The translations under genes and the position numbers were made by a program. The notes beneath the pieces were generated by a model. It saw only the letters and a list, made by a program, of their open reading frames with translations, was not told where the DNA came from and searched no databases. 21,695 bases of DNA from Saccoglossus kowalevskii. Its lineage: Eukaryota > Hemichordata > Enteropneusta > Harrimaniidae. Of this stretch, positions 10,440 through 21,565 are shown one piece after another; position 1 is the first letter of the stretch, and each line of letters starts with the position of its first letter. The stretch is taken from the NCBI RefSeq assembly GCF_000003605.2, contig NW_003151268.1, positions 21,576-43,270 of the forward strand, in the 5' to 3' direction.

Positions 10440-11490
10440 GTATAACAATGTTAATTCCATGAACAAAGGGAGGATTTGATGCACATTCATTGATCAGAAA
10501 TATGCAGTTTCAGGCGAATAGTTTACAATAATCAGTGTACTTAAGTTTCAGAAATCGATTTGATGTTTGAAAAACTAACATAATCTATAAAATTTCAATT
10601 GAATATTCCATAATACTTGGAATACTGTAAAATATTTATTTTCGCTATATTCGTTGATGATTCAGTCAAAATATATTTCACAATCAACTTAAAGAAATAA
10701 ACTTTGCAATATTTTAAAATTGAAAATTACTTAAATAATGAGGAAGAATTTATATTCATAGGCAAATATATAACAATAGACAATTGTTCCTATCCTAAAT
10801 ATTGTGTTGTTATGTAAATTAGACTAGGTGTACAGAACAATAGAGTATTTAAAACAGTATTGTCTTCAACAGAGAAAGGGACTTGATCTGAACATTTATT
10901 TACCCTCTACCTGCCCCAGGTCAAGACTTACAAGTGTCAGTTATCTGAACAAAACAAAACCAAATCACAAATTAGGGTTCCCTTCCACTTAAACTTTGAC
11001 CTTGCCTTGGATAAGTGCAGTTGTAGACAAGGTCAGTTCAGAGAACACTACTCAGTCAATTGAAGTGTATGACACCTGAAAGCAAAGAATGATTGATGTG
11101 CATACCTACTCTTAATAGTTGTATATCAATTACACGCATAGCAGTGTATACTGCACTCAATATAGCCATTCAGACAAAACTGACAGTACCACAATTGAGA
11201 CGTTTAGACTTCCTTTTAAATGTTTCATTACGATACCAACAAACATAAGGGCTAGGCTCAGAGAAAATATATTCCAGCTTTTGGTCATCAGTTAAAAATG
11301 TACATGCCACAGATTTTTGTTTCGGTTATTGTCAACATTTTTGAACTAAAAAACCAACAAGGGAACGACAAAACAACAAAACTATAATAAGTACACGCAT
11401 ATTTACAGGTAAATAAGATTGTGGATAAATAAATTTGACTTTATTACTGATTGGATCCAGTTATAGAATGAGTCTGTGAATTGTGTTCCT
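10440..11490. other. AT-rich spacer, no gene seen
   Basis: Nothing coding was recognised. TACTGTAAAATATTTATTTTCGC at about 10624 resembles the ends of the foldback MITE at 20005 and may be a fragment of that family. A minus-strand acceptor-like CTTTGCTTTCAG near 11092 is followed by stops in all frames and was not accepted as an exon. Confidence 0.45.
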
Positions 11491-11698
11491 TTAACCTATT
11501 CACCACCAGTTCCCTCTTTTCCTCAAAAAATAGTCTGCTTACAGTCTGCACTTTCCATCAGAAGATTGGAACAAAAATAGTCAAATATTTTGAGTAAAAA
11601 CTGAAAATTGACTCAAATTTTGTCTGTTGGCTCTAAAATTCATTCCCAGAAATATTGAAGAATATAAGAAAATTTTGGGTGAGAAAGAGAAATGAACC
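11491..11698 (+). mobile_element. Family C MITE (TTAA-type), copy 1, right end decayed
   Basis: The copy begins TTAACCTATTCACCACCAG and shares several blocks with the copy at 17397: CCAGTTCCCTCTTTT, TTTCCATCAGAAGATT, TTGGCTCTAAAATT and TTCCCAGAAA. The right end, GGTGAGAAAGAGAAATGAACC, is a worn version of the GAGAAAGTCTGGTAGTGAAAAGGTTAA end of copy 2. A TTAA flush with inverted ends suggests a piggyBac-like target. Length is ~208 bp, with no coding capacity. Confidence 0.65.
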
Positions 11699-12320
11699 AC
11701 ATACCCATGATATTTGAGCATAATATACATATACTACAAATTAAATCAATCGAACTAGCAAAAATATTAGCTACAATTATAGAATAGAAGATATTGTATT
11801 AAAATATTCAAATCTAATGGAGGTCCATCTAATAGAATATGAAAACAATCAGAATGATGGTTTTCAAAAAGCAGACGATAATAACTTTTTTTATCAAATC
11901 TTATAGAAGTTCACCCAAGAACGAATGTACCAAGTATAAAAGCAATAGAGTTTTTAGTTTACAAGAACAAGACATTTGAAGAAAAAGGTGTTGCGTGGCG
12001 CATGATGACAACCACCTATACCAACAGCTCCTGTCCTCTTCAAAAAGCAATATGACAATTTAAAAAATATAAAGAGCAGTTTTCAAAAAGTAAAAAGTAT
12101 AATTTTTTACGAAAACTTTAGCTTACATAAACAAAATTAATGCAATTGGATGAGTAGTTTTCAAAAAATAAAAAAAAATAAAAAAAAATAATGGGAGGTC
12201 CACTTGAAGTTAATACATGTATACACAAAGTATTAAAGCAATCAAACTAGCACTTTTCAGGAAGAAGTCATAAAAAGTTGATATGATTGACAATGGACAA
12301 ACCCTAATATGATTAACTGT
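11699..12320 (+). repeat. Degenerate family A-like tract
   Basis: Blocks echo family A in the same order: GGAGGTCCA, CCAAGTATAAAAGCAATAGA, GTTTTCAAAAAGCAGA, GTTCACCCAAGAACGAATGTACC and GGTCCACTTGAAGTTAATACATGTAT. Spacing is irregular and divergence high. It follows copy 1 of family C directly. A-rich patches (12160-12190) interrupt it. No gene seen. Confidence 0.5.
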
Positions 12321-13310
12321 GATGATGAAACAAATAAAAAGTGAATTATTAAAAACGCATCTCCAATAGAAGTACATATGAATAAATAAATTGCATCTGA
12401 TGTATACTGAATCATTAAAATATTATTTTTTTGATAATCATAAAATGTCAGTCACATACATGTAAGTACATATACTTAAAGAACAAATATGGTATGCTTC
12501 TGACATGTCATGAATTTATGAACTCAAACATTGAAATCAAACCACCCGTCTTTGTATCAATTGCACCAATTACCAATCAACTCTTTGGGTTCAACAAATA
12601 CAATGACATCCTGTAAACTTTTCTTGATCACGAACTCGTCTTGTCTAGACATGACTGAATATTCATTCTCTATAAGGCAATACAAAGGTCACCTTGTCCA
12701 GGGATCACCAATCCATACCAGGTATATTATATGCCTTGCATCACAAAGTGTGACAACCTGAAGCGACTAGGGGTGTTCTCTTAAAAAAAAGGTGTTTTAT
12801 GTAGGAACATACACCATTGCCTTTTGCATGCAAAAGCAGCATATGTTTGACGATAGGAAACCACCCAACTAAATTTTTTTTAATGATGAAAATCAAAATC
12901 AACTCCTCCCCCTTTTTTTTATTGGAGAATTTTAGAAAAAAAATTGACAATTTTTACACTCCCTTATTCAAGTTTATAAGCAGTATTTATAATTGACAAC
13001 TGTATGCTATATGTCATATTGTTTTAGGCTGTCTTGCTATTCATGCTCCTAGAATATTGCATGATTGAAACAAGACATGACAAATGAATGAAGACATGCA
13101 TAGCAAATCAGTCAACAACATACATATAGCTGGAAATGTTTAACACAATATGATGGTAGGATTTTAAATCATATAAAGCCACTCAGATGATGTTTAGAAG
13201 TAGGTTTGAGACATTAACATTGTAACAATAAACATTTGGAACTCAATTAGCAATGTATTTTCAATCATACTACAATTGTAAGAATGGTAATGCCATTTAA
13301 TTGAGGTGCT
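12320..13310. other. AT-rich spacer, no gene seen
   Basis: No exon was supported. A minus-strand acceptor-like GTCGCTTCAG near 12757 is followed by stops and does not continue the Smad4 phase. It contains a perfect 16-bp palindrome CTTTTGCATGCAAAAG at 12821-12836, which joins two octamer-like halves. Confidence 0.45.
12821..12836. repeat. Perfect 16-bp palindrome CTTTTGCATGCAAAAG
   Basis: Self-complementary across all 16 bases. The halves resemble POU octamer half sites (TTTGCAT/ATGCAAA). No gene context supports a binding role. Confidence 0.6.
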
Positions 13311-13319
13311 GAATTGTTC

Positions 13320-13660
13320 GAGTTACGGACATCGAGTTACGAAAAAATTACCACGCCCATATTTTAGAAACCACGCCTACTTTTGCAAGACTTTGTCCAA
13401 ATTATAACTTGATGTTCAATTAATAGTTAACACAACTTTGAGTCACGGGCAACATACATTATTGTTATTGTTGAATGTCCACATTTAATAACACAAATTT
13501 TAATTAAGAGTTAACCAGACATTGAGTTTCAGGCAACATAGATTTTATGCTTTGTTTAACATTCAAATTTAGTAACTTGAATGTTAATTAACAGTTAAGA
13601 GATTTTCCAGTTACAGGAAACATAAAACATTACACAAACAAAAAATATTTGTTGCACATA
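13320..13660. repeat. Degenerate ~83-bp tandem repeat, three copies, with duplicated leader
   Basis: Blocks AATAGTTAACAC..GAGTCACGGGCAACATA, AAGAGTTAACCA..GAGTTTCAGGCAACATA and AACAGTTAAGAG..CAGTTACAGGAAACATA recur near 13421, 13504 and 13587. Just before are short duplications: GTTCGAGTTACG/CATCGAGTTACG and ACCACGCCC/ACCACGCCT. Confidence 0.7.
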
Positions 13661-13739
13661 ACCTGTATTAATATTCTCAGTTATTCAGACTGCATACAGA
13701 GACTTATTAGAAAACATTGTGTTGAATATTTGGATAAAA

Positions 13740-14671
13740 ATTAAGGTAGAGATGCAGGTTCGTGGGCACTTTGGAGTGAAATTTCTTTGTTTTGCTTTTT
13801 ATTATCCAAAAAGTCTTGGCTATAGACTGTTGAAATTGTGTAGAATTGTGAATAGTAGAACATACTCAAAAAAACGATTTTAAAATATAGATAACAGGTG
13901 CAAACTTATCTCTTCTGAATGCTTAGCAAGATTTAGCAAGGCTGTACATAAATAATATAAAAAAACATGGTGAAAAAAAGAAATGACGGGATCTCCATAT
14001 TTATGCACTGTATTTAACTTTTTACAAAACGATAATACATTTAAATTTGAAACTGTAACAGCCATTTTAATTATGAGCATTAGCAAACTTCTTACTGAGT
14101 TAATTGTTATGCAAATTAGCAATTATCTCAGCTTCTTTTTAGTGCACATTCCAGAACTTTAAAAAAAAATTGCTCCTAGACGCTTTGACCTTTTCTTTTG
14201 AAATTTTCACAAATGATTGACAATGTGTTTATCTTCAAAACGCTGTGGGGGGCATTGTTTTTAGTTGAATAGTGTTACAGCAATGTACAGAAAACTAGCC
14301 TGGGTCTTAATTTATGCATAAACTTGAAGTAGTGAAATTTGAGCTGCTGCCCTACAAAATTGACAACTGGTAGACAGTTTTCAAGCTGGCGCTTTCTTCA
14401 TAGTAAACAGATGTACCCATAAACCAATTTTGACAGGAAACAGAAGCATGGTTTAGCAGCTAATTTTTTTTAAATCACTTTTGTCCAAAAAAGCACATTT
14501 TTGTGCATATTTCAAACTACAGTGTCCATAAAAATAAAATACTAACAAAACTTTAAAATTCATCCAATAAGCTTTCCGAAAATATATAGTTTTGTGGACA
14601 AGGGAGGTCATCTTGGTTTCCTAATTAACTAATTAAAATACCTGTCAGGTAAACTGCATCTCTACCTTAAT
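13740..14671. mobile_element. 0.93-kb element with 18-bp perfect terminal inverted repeats
   Basis: ATTAAGGTAGAGATGCAG at 13740-13757 has its exact reverse complement, CTGCATCTCTACCTTAAT, at 14654-14671. If TTAA is the duplicated target, the element ends are GGTAGAGATGCAG, which would suggest a TTAA-specific (piggyBac-like) non-autonomous transposon. The interior has no transposase. The minus-strand open frame 13880-14122 has no recognisable domain. It lies between the 83-bp tandem repeat and the minisatellite, in the Smad4 downstream intron. Confidence 0.75.
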
Positions 14672-14785
14672 TGTGAAGGTACCAAAATAAGGACGTCTGT
14701 ACAAAACAAGTGCTTATAAACCTACATAACTCATTCCAGCAGGCATACTGATTCCATCCACTAGTAACGCAAGTCTCATAACCAT

Positions 14786-16059
<1,274 letters not shown>

Positions 16060-16060
<1 letters not shown>

Positions 16061-16515
16061 GCACATGTTGTTTCCAAATTTGTCAAGACTCATGTACAGA
16101 GATACGAACCATGAAACCATCTCAACATGTATGATGATTGTATCAAATTTTAATGAAAACCGACAAATCCTGTCCAAGATACCATATTTTCAAAAAAACA
16201 AGATGGATGCCAGTAGGCCAAAAATGATTGAAAATGATCCCTAAGCATTGGAGATATAGTAGCATGGTCAAAAAGCAAGATGGCCACCAGTCAGCCATCT
16301 TTGCCCTGATTGTAAAACAAATTGTCATGGACATGTAATCTTAAATGTACATGTATAATGTATGAACCAAATTTGAACCAATACTGACAAAGCATGCATA
16401 AGATACCACAAAATGGCTGCCAGTCAGCCATCTTAGATTGAATCAGTAAATCACTGCGTGTGCATATGTCTTTGACAAAGTATTAGGCACATGCAAAGAA
16501 TGAACAGATTTGGTC
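16060..16515 (+). repeat. Element B-like tract, second copy, ends missing
   Basis: It shares B blocks: TTTTAATGAAAACCGACAAATCCTGTCC, TTTTCAAAAAAACAAGATGG, a GATGGCCACC..GCCATC foldback near 16280, ATTGTCATGGACATGTAAT, CTGACAAAGCATGC and GGCACATGCAAAGAATGAACAGA. It lacks the GGAC-rich tract and the 3' stem-loop found at 6175-6256, so it is a truncated or decayed copy. Confidence 0.75.
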
Positions 16516-17396
16516 AAATTACCTGAAACTAAGGGTTCTTTCTCTATACTAAATTTGATACTGAGATCTATAAAAGCTAACAATATTTTTTTTGACATGT
16601 GGACGTTACAAAGCTTAACATAATGCTGGTAAATATTTTATACATTCACTTTAATCCGTAATCTGATAACAGCAAAATATCAACGTTTTGAAGTAGTTTC
16701 AACTTCCTGGTTTCAATCCTCATGGAAGTGTCCTTTTTCTCATTAAATATTAATGACAAGTTTAAGGCCCACAAAATAACCTATTTACTCCCAAATTTGT
16801 CACACAGATAAAAATCACTCTAAAAAGCTTTATATTCTTTGAATTTCAACAACATCCGGAGACTGAGATAGGGATTTACGTGAAAGCCGCTAAACAAATT
16901 GCAAAAATACCTTTTTTCACAGATTGAGACAATTTTTGAGGATTGCAATTGAAAGTATAGAATTGAAATGAAACAGAAATATCGTGGCCCTGTACTCTGA
17001 ATATATATATACCTACAGGTGAGTCACAGTTCAGTAAAAATACATATTATGGCATTCTGCCCATCTGTTGGGAATACAAAACATAACAAAACATGATACT
17101 ACAACTGACCTCTTGTAATCATTAATATAAAAACAGCTATGCCAAAATAAATGTTGTTTAGTCTGCTAGAAATGAATGTACATTTATGATATTGATAACA
17201 GAATTTACTTTATATCCCATAAAACGCATCAACAACATCCTCACAAACTTTGACGTAGACTTAAAATGTGAAATTGGATAATGTACATTTCACTAGTACA
17301 ATTTCTAAATGATAACGACTAAAGTAGCGAGGAAACATTATGTATTCCATTAAATTCGATATTTAAGTTTTGGCCAATAACTGACAGTCAATGCAT
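16516..17396. other. Intronic AT-rich DNA, nothing recognised
   Basis: It contains a short AT microsatellite near 17000-17012 but no exon, RNA gene or repeat family that I could identify. Confidence 0.5.
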
Positions 17397-17639
17397 AGTT
17401 TACTTCACCACCAGTTCCCTCTTTTCACAAAATTTATAGTCTTCATTTTCCATCAGAAGATTTGGACAAATATAGCCAAAATTTCAGTAAAAACCAAATT
17501 TGGTCTATTGGCTCTAAAATTAGGGTTCATTTCCAGAAACATTGAAAGAAATAAAAACAAGCAGTCTATCGGCTGAGAAGTCGGAGCTAAAAAAGTGCAG
17601 ACAAATTTTGGCGAGAAAGTCTGGTAGTGAAAAGGTTAA
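17397..17639 (+). mobile_element. Family C MITE (TTAA-type), copy 2, with remnant of family A
   Basis: The left end (GTTTACTTCACCACCAG) and right end (CTGGTAGTGAAAAGGTTAA, 17621-17639) are inverted relatives. Internal blocks match copy 1 at 11491. Relative to copy 1 it carries ~45 extra bases at 17557-17601, with the family A head (ACAAGCAGTC..TCGGCTGAGA) joined directly to an A-tail-like CGGAGCT. No coding capacity. TTAA ends suggest piggyBac-like mobilisation. Confidence 0.65.
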
Positions 17640-17644
17640 AAAGA

Positions 17645-18230
17645 GACATTTAAAATACACGATACAACTACAAATAAATGTACATTTCTGTTTGTTTCCT
17701 TCCTTGAACTTATCGGCTATGAGGTGTTCAAGATGTAGTTAGCTCAGTAAAACGTTCCCTGACAGCAGATGGTTTATTAATAATATTATAACAAGATGAA
17801 ATTAAATCACAATATGCACGCTATGTTATGACCTTAAAAAGAATACTCCAAAATATTATAATTACATTTTCTATTCTCAATCGCATGCCAATCATTGAAA
17901 CAACACAATTCTACATTGAGAAGCACCAGAAAATATTCCCTAGACTCAATATTGCAATTAATTGGACTAAAATGGGAGTATTGGCTATAGAATGGTGGAA
18001 ATGTTTTGAGTCTATCACCATGCTAAGAATTAATGCCCATTTGGACTATGCTGGAAATATCTGTATAAAATGTAAATTTTGAATGTAACTCATAAATAAA
18101 ATATCCTGATGTCATATTTATGTTCATTTGTGTGGGTGTGTACCAAGGTTAAATCAGCCCTATTCATGCATTGACTGAGATCCAGTTCAAGTACTTCTAT
18201 AAATGTCCATCAGTCAGCCATTTTTAATAA
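17645..18230. other. Intronic DNA, no supported gene
   Basis: An 84-codon plus-strand frame (17828-18082) containing INWTKMGVLAIEWWKCFE was considered. It matches no family I recognise, and its length is within chance for such AT-rich DNA. Nothing else seen. Confidence 0.4.
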
Positions 18231-18234
18231 ACAA

Positions 18235-18341
18235 ATGATGTGCACCGGAATGCTATGATGTGCATCAGAGTTTTATGATGTGCATCAGATTGTTATGTGC
18301 ATCAGAGTGTTATGATGTGCATCAGATTGCTATGATGTACT
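18235..18341. repeat. 20-bp minisatellite, five copies plus partial
   Basis: The unit ATGATGTGCATCAGATTGTT starts at 18235, 18255, 18275, 18295 (3 bases short) and 18312, with a partial unit from 18332. Variation is at the last few bases and in one CACCGG-containing copy. Confidence 0.9.
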
Positions 18342-18344
18342 ACG

Positions 18345-20004
18345 TTTTATAGAAATACACACGTGTGACTGAAAATCCTGTTCTTGAATTGCAGAAATGC
18401 TATATTCAAAATTGAATAACAAAACAAACTCACATTTACAATATGCAAAACTATATATTATGTGAATATCTGAAGTTTGCATGTGACTAATCATTGGGTA
18501 TCGATGGATATTACTGTAAAATCATTTATTTTTACAGACATTTCTTATTATTTCGATGGTTGAGCTTTTCACTTGGCACAGAAACAGTGAGTTTGATTGA
18601 TTTTAAACACATGGATTTATTTCAATGAATTTTATTCATCAGAGAAAATAACAAAATTCAAACCCAATGATTATTTAATGTCTACGTTGAAGTTAGCATG
18701 ACTGGTTCAGGCATATACATGTATGCAATGAATTATGGATGTGAAAAGTTTTGATTGGTGCAGACATATCTAAACTCATCTGCACAGGGTAGTATCTATA
18801 AGCTCGAGAACTAAACAGCAATTATTTTTAATGTACAAGTATGACCCATAAATAATAAATATTGTAATTACTGAATATTCCAATACATCATACCAGTTTA
18901 TGACAGCGTAATAAACGCTTCATGGATATATTAAAAGTTATTAATTACTGGTTCCAGTTCAGCAATTAAAACAATCTGACTAAATTTGTCAATGATGTCA
19001 TCTCTCATTTAAGTTATAATAAATCATAGTTTTTGGTTAATGTATTTCATATACCGCAGTAAAAGCAGTTTTATTAATATTATTGGCAGACACCCTGCAA
19101 AGAAAATAGAATATGTTTTTCATTCACACTGTGCTGCATGCTGGCAATTTTCATACACGTGTAGATGTTCAGCTATTGAGAGTCCCTGGTGGAAGATTAT
19201 TTTTTATTGAAAGCAAAGCACTGAAAGAGACAATAGAATTTATTTGAATAATAATTACAAGAGAAGGGTTGATCGTTTCAGATGAAGTGAGTCTAATGAA
19301 AAGGAAACCTACAAATGTCGAAATATTTTTTTCACATATGCCAGGCAAATTTTCCTCATTATTTCACTTCCTCCCATAGCAAATTTATTTTTCATGCAAT
19401 TCACCAACTGGATCTCCAATTTTCCAAGGGAAACCCCCCTAAAATGTATGTAATTGTGTTTGTCTTTTGATGGAGCTATTAACATTTTGAATAGAGGACT
19501 TTATTTTATGAGAAGCAAAGGGTGAAATCATTCATTTTCTTTTTACTGAAAATTAATTTGAAAACTAGTAGAAAAATAGTAGTCGTTAATTTTTCCATTT
19601 ACATCAATGTCCAATGACAGTTAGTAAAAAGAACAATTATAGATTGTTTTAAATTGTTAACTCAAACACAGTGGTTGTCATATTTATGTGATATTAATGA
19701 TAAAACTGACCTAACCATAGAACGTTGTTCAGCACATAGAGCAGATCAAATGCGTAGTCATAAAAAAAATGTTCAACTCCAACTTTTACTTTCCTGTAGC
19801 TTTTCAGTGATTGAATCCCAGGAGCCACGTGAACGAATTAATTTTCACTGCTAGAAAGTTTTGCAATTTCAGGATTTTACAACATTAATAATGAAGACAA
19901 AATTTCACTACAATATTTCATGATTTTCACAAAAAATCTTTTTCTTACCAAAATAAAGCAGTTTACATTATTTCAATGACCACAGTAATAAATACGTTTC
20001 TCAC
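18345..20004. other. AT-rich intronic DNA, nothing coding
   Basis: No exon or RNA gene seen. TTACTGTAAAATCATTTATTTTTAC near 18513 resembles the left end of the foldback MITE at 20005 and may be a solo end or fragment. Confidence 0.45.
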
Positions 20005-20219
20005 TACTGTAAAATACTTTATTTTTGCTTGAAACTCATTTTTCATTATTTTCGCTAAAGGAATGATTAAATGCAAATAAATTCCAATGAATATACCTTT
20101 TTATCCTATATTTTACTTTTAACTCGTCAAAAATCAGTAAAAAAAAAATTTCGTACAAAACACCCAAAACATCTTTCCACCGAAAATTAATTTCAGCTAA
20201 AATAAAGTATTTAATGGTA
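20005..20219. mobile_element. Foldback MITE with ~40-bp imperfect terminal inverted repeats
   Basis: The left end, TACTGTAAAATACTTTATTT continuing TTGCTTGAAA, pairs with the reverse complement of the right end (20180-20219). The right-end complement reads TACCATTAAATACTTTATTT then TAGCTGAAA. The element is ~215 bp and AT-rich, with no coding capacity. The minus-strand open frame at 20036-20275 lies mostly inside it and is spurious. TACTGTAAAAT heads at ~10624 and ~18513 suggest a multi-copy family. Confidence 0.65.
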
Positions 20220-20224
20220 TTCTT

Positions 20225-20770
20225 TTTTTTCTTACTTGATGTTTGTTGAAAATTTAACAGTACAATGTAATGCATAATAATGTGGTAACAATAAATGAAA
20301 GTTATTTGTCATAGGAGTTTATGTAGATATACATGTATAGCTGGTAACATTTGCAAATTACCAGCAATAGAAAGTATGATTTCAGAAGGAATATAATACA
20401 AATACAAACTAGTATCTTTGCAATGAGTGGCTTTTTAGTTAGTAGCTTTCGCAGTGAGTAGGTGAGTAACTGGTCTTTTCATCAGAATTGAGAACTAATG
20501 TTTATTGTGTCATTCACAACTGGTGTTAATCTGGAAATACCATCGTTAGGACTTTTAGCCTAAGGAATGCAAACATATCTTCCTCCTTTACTAAACCTAA
20601 GCTACACAAACTAGTCTTAAATTTGATTAATATAAATCATGAAAATAGTGAGGGTTGCGACTTGGTAAGTCCACCGTCACTTGGCAGGTGTAAAGTTAAA
20701 CGAAAGTCGTCACAACGTTGATACCACTAACGTGCATGCACGCACACACACACATTCTAACTCACTCAAT
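20225..20770. other. Intronic DNA, nothing recognised
   Basis: No exon, repeat or RNA gene was supported. A short CA microsatellite (GCACGCACACACACACATTC) lies at about 20737-20756, just before the tetranucleotide tract. Confidence 0.45.
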
Positions 20771-20772
20771 AA

Positions 20773-20908
20773 CTTATTTATTTATTTACTTATTCATTTA
20801 TTCACTTGTTTGTTCGTTTACTCGCTCGTTTGTTTGTTCGTTCGTTTACTCGCTCGTTTGTTCTTTTACTCGTTTGTTTGCTTACTCGCTTGCTCGTTTA
20901 TTTATTTG
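20773..20908. repeat. Phased tetranucleotide tract, 34 units of YTYR
   Basis: From CTTA at 20773 to TTTG at 20908 the sequence parses into consecutive four-base units such as TTTA, TTCA, CTTG, TTCG, CTCG and TTTG. All fit Y-T-Y-R except one TTCT. Variation is therefore almost wholly transitions at three positions. The hydrophobic open frames at 20681-21022 and 20718-20936 simply read through it. Confidence 0.9.
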
Positions 20909-20909
20909 C

Positions 20910-21565
20910 ATGGCTGCAAGTACCAACACAACATGATGATTACCATAAATATCATGGGACTACAAACTAAGCTTCTAAATACAAACTCGATCTTTCCAAA
21001 TCCTAGCACTGATCAACAATAATAACTCATTGTGGAGATTGCTATCAATGCAAGCATATGCATGCATGTATCAGCGTTAAATCTCTAGAGGAGAGACGCG
21101 ATACCTGATGGGTTCCATGGGAAACATTATCAAAAATGTACATGTCTGATAACATACATCTACTGCATTTCGCTTAACAACAGCGGATTTCAGAATTGCA
21201 CGAATGTTAGTATTCAAAATGACATAACAGTGAAAAGTACAAAGAGCAAGGCATTTGAAAAGCGTGTACTGATGTCACTGATGCTAATGTTATCTCACAA
21301 CTACGTTATCTTGTTGCAGCTTAGATAAAGTCAGCGCTAGACCGCATGCAAGTCGACTCTACAACCTTTACGTGTGGCGATCTCACTACTAATACAGTTT
21401 GATTGACCCTATGAGATAGTGTGCTACGATGTCAAATGTAACTAATAGTCTTGTAAGCCGATCAATTCTCAAGCACAGCAATAAAAGCAAAGTTTTGTTG
21501 ACGCAATTAATATTGTAATTTGAGAATAATATTTTGCGTAGAATACACCTATAGCTAGCAATTAA
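20910..21565. other. Somewhat GC-richer DNA, no gene confirmed
   Basis: The section at about 21160-21480 is less AT-rich than its surroundings, with modest open frames on both strands (for example plus-strand codons ending LYNLYVWRSHY before a stop near 21393). No MH1 sequence or recognisable domain was found. It could hold an untranslated first exon or a repeat. GGTTCCATGGGAAAC at 21111-21125 is a weak X-box-like palindrome. Confidence 0.3.

Noticed and set aside
11040..11100. Minus-strand acceptor-like CTTTGCTTTCAG, tested as the next Smad4 exon
   Set aside because: All three frames meet stops within about 30 bases, and no DLSGLTL-like sequence follows.
12720..12770. Minus-strand GTCGCTTCAG acceptor-like site, tested as a Smad4 linker exon
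   Set aside because: In the phase left by the upstream exon it reaches TGA after five codons.
17828..18082. 84-codon plus-strand frame with tryptophan-rich segment, considered as a LINE or cellular exon
   Set aside because: No recognisable domain or motif, and a frame of this length is within chance expectation for six frames of AT-rich DNA.
20681..21022. 113-codon hydrophobic frame that looks like membrane segments
   Set aside because: The hydrophobic part is translation of the YTYR tetranucleotide tract.
21301..21480. Open segments on both strands, tested as the first Smad4 coding exon or another gene
   Set aside because: No MH1 N-terminal residues or other recognisable motif, and the frames are short.
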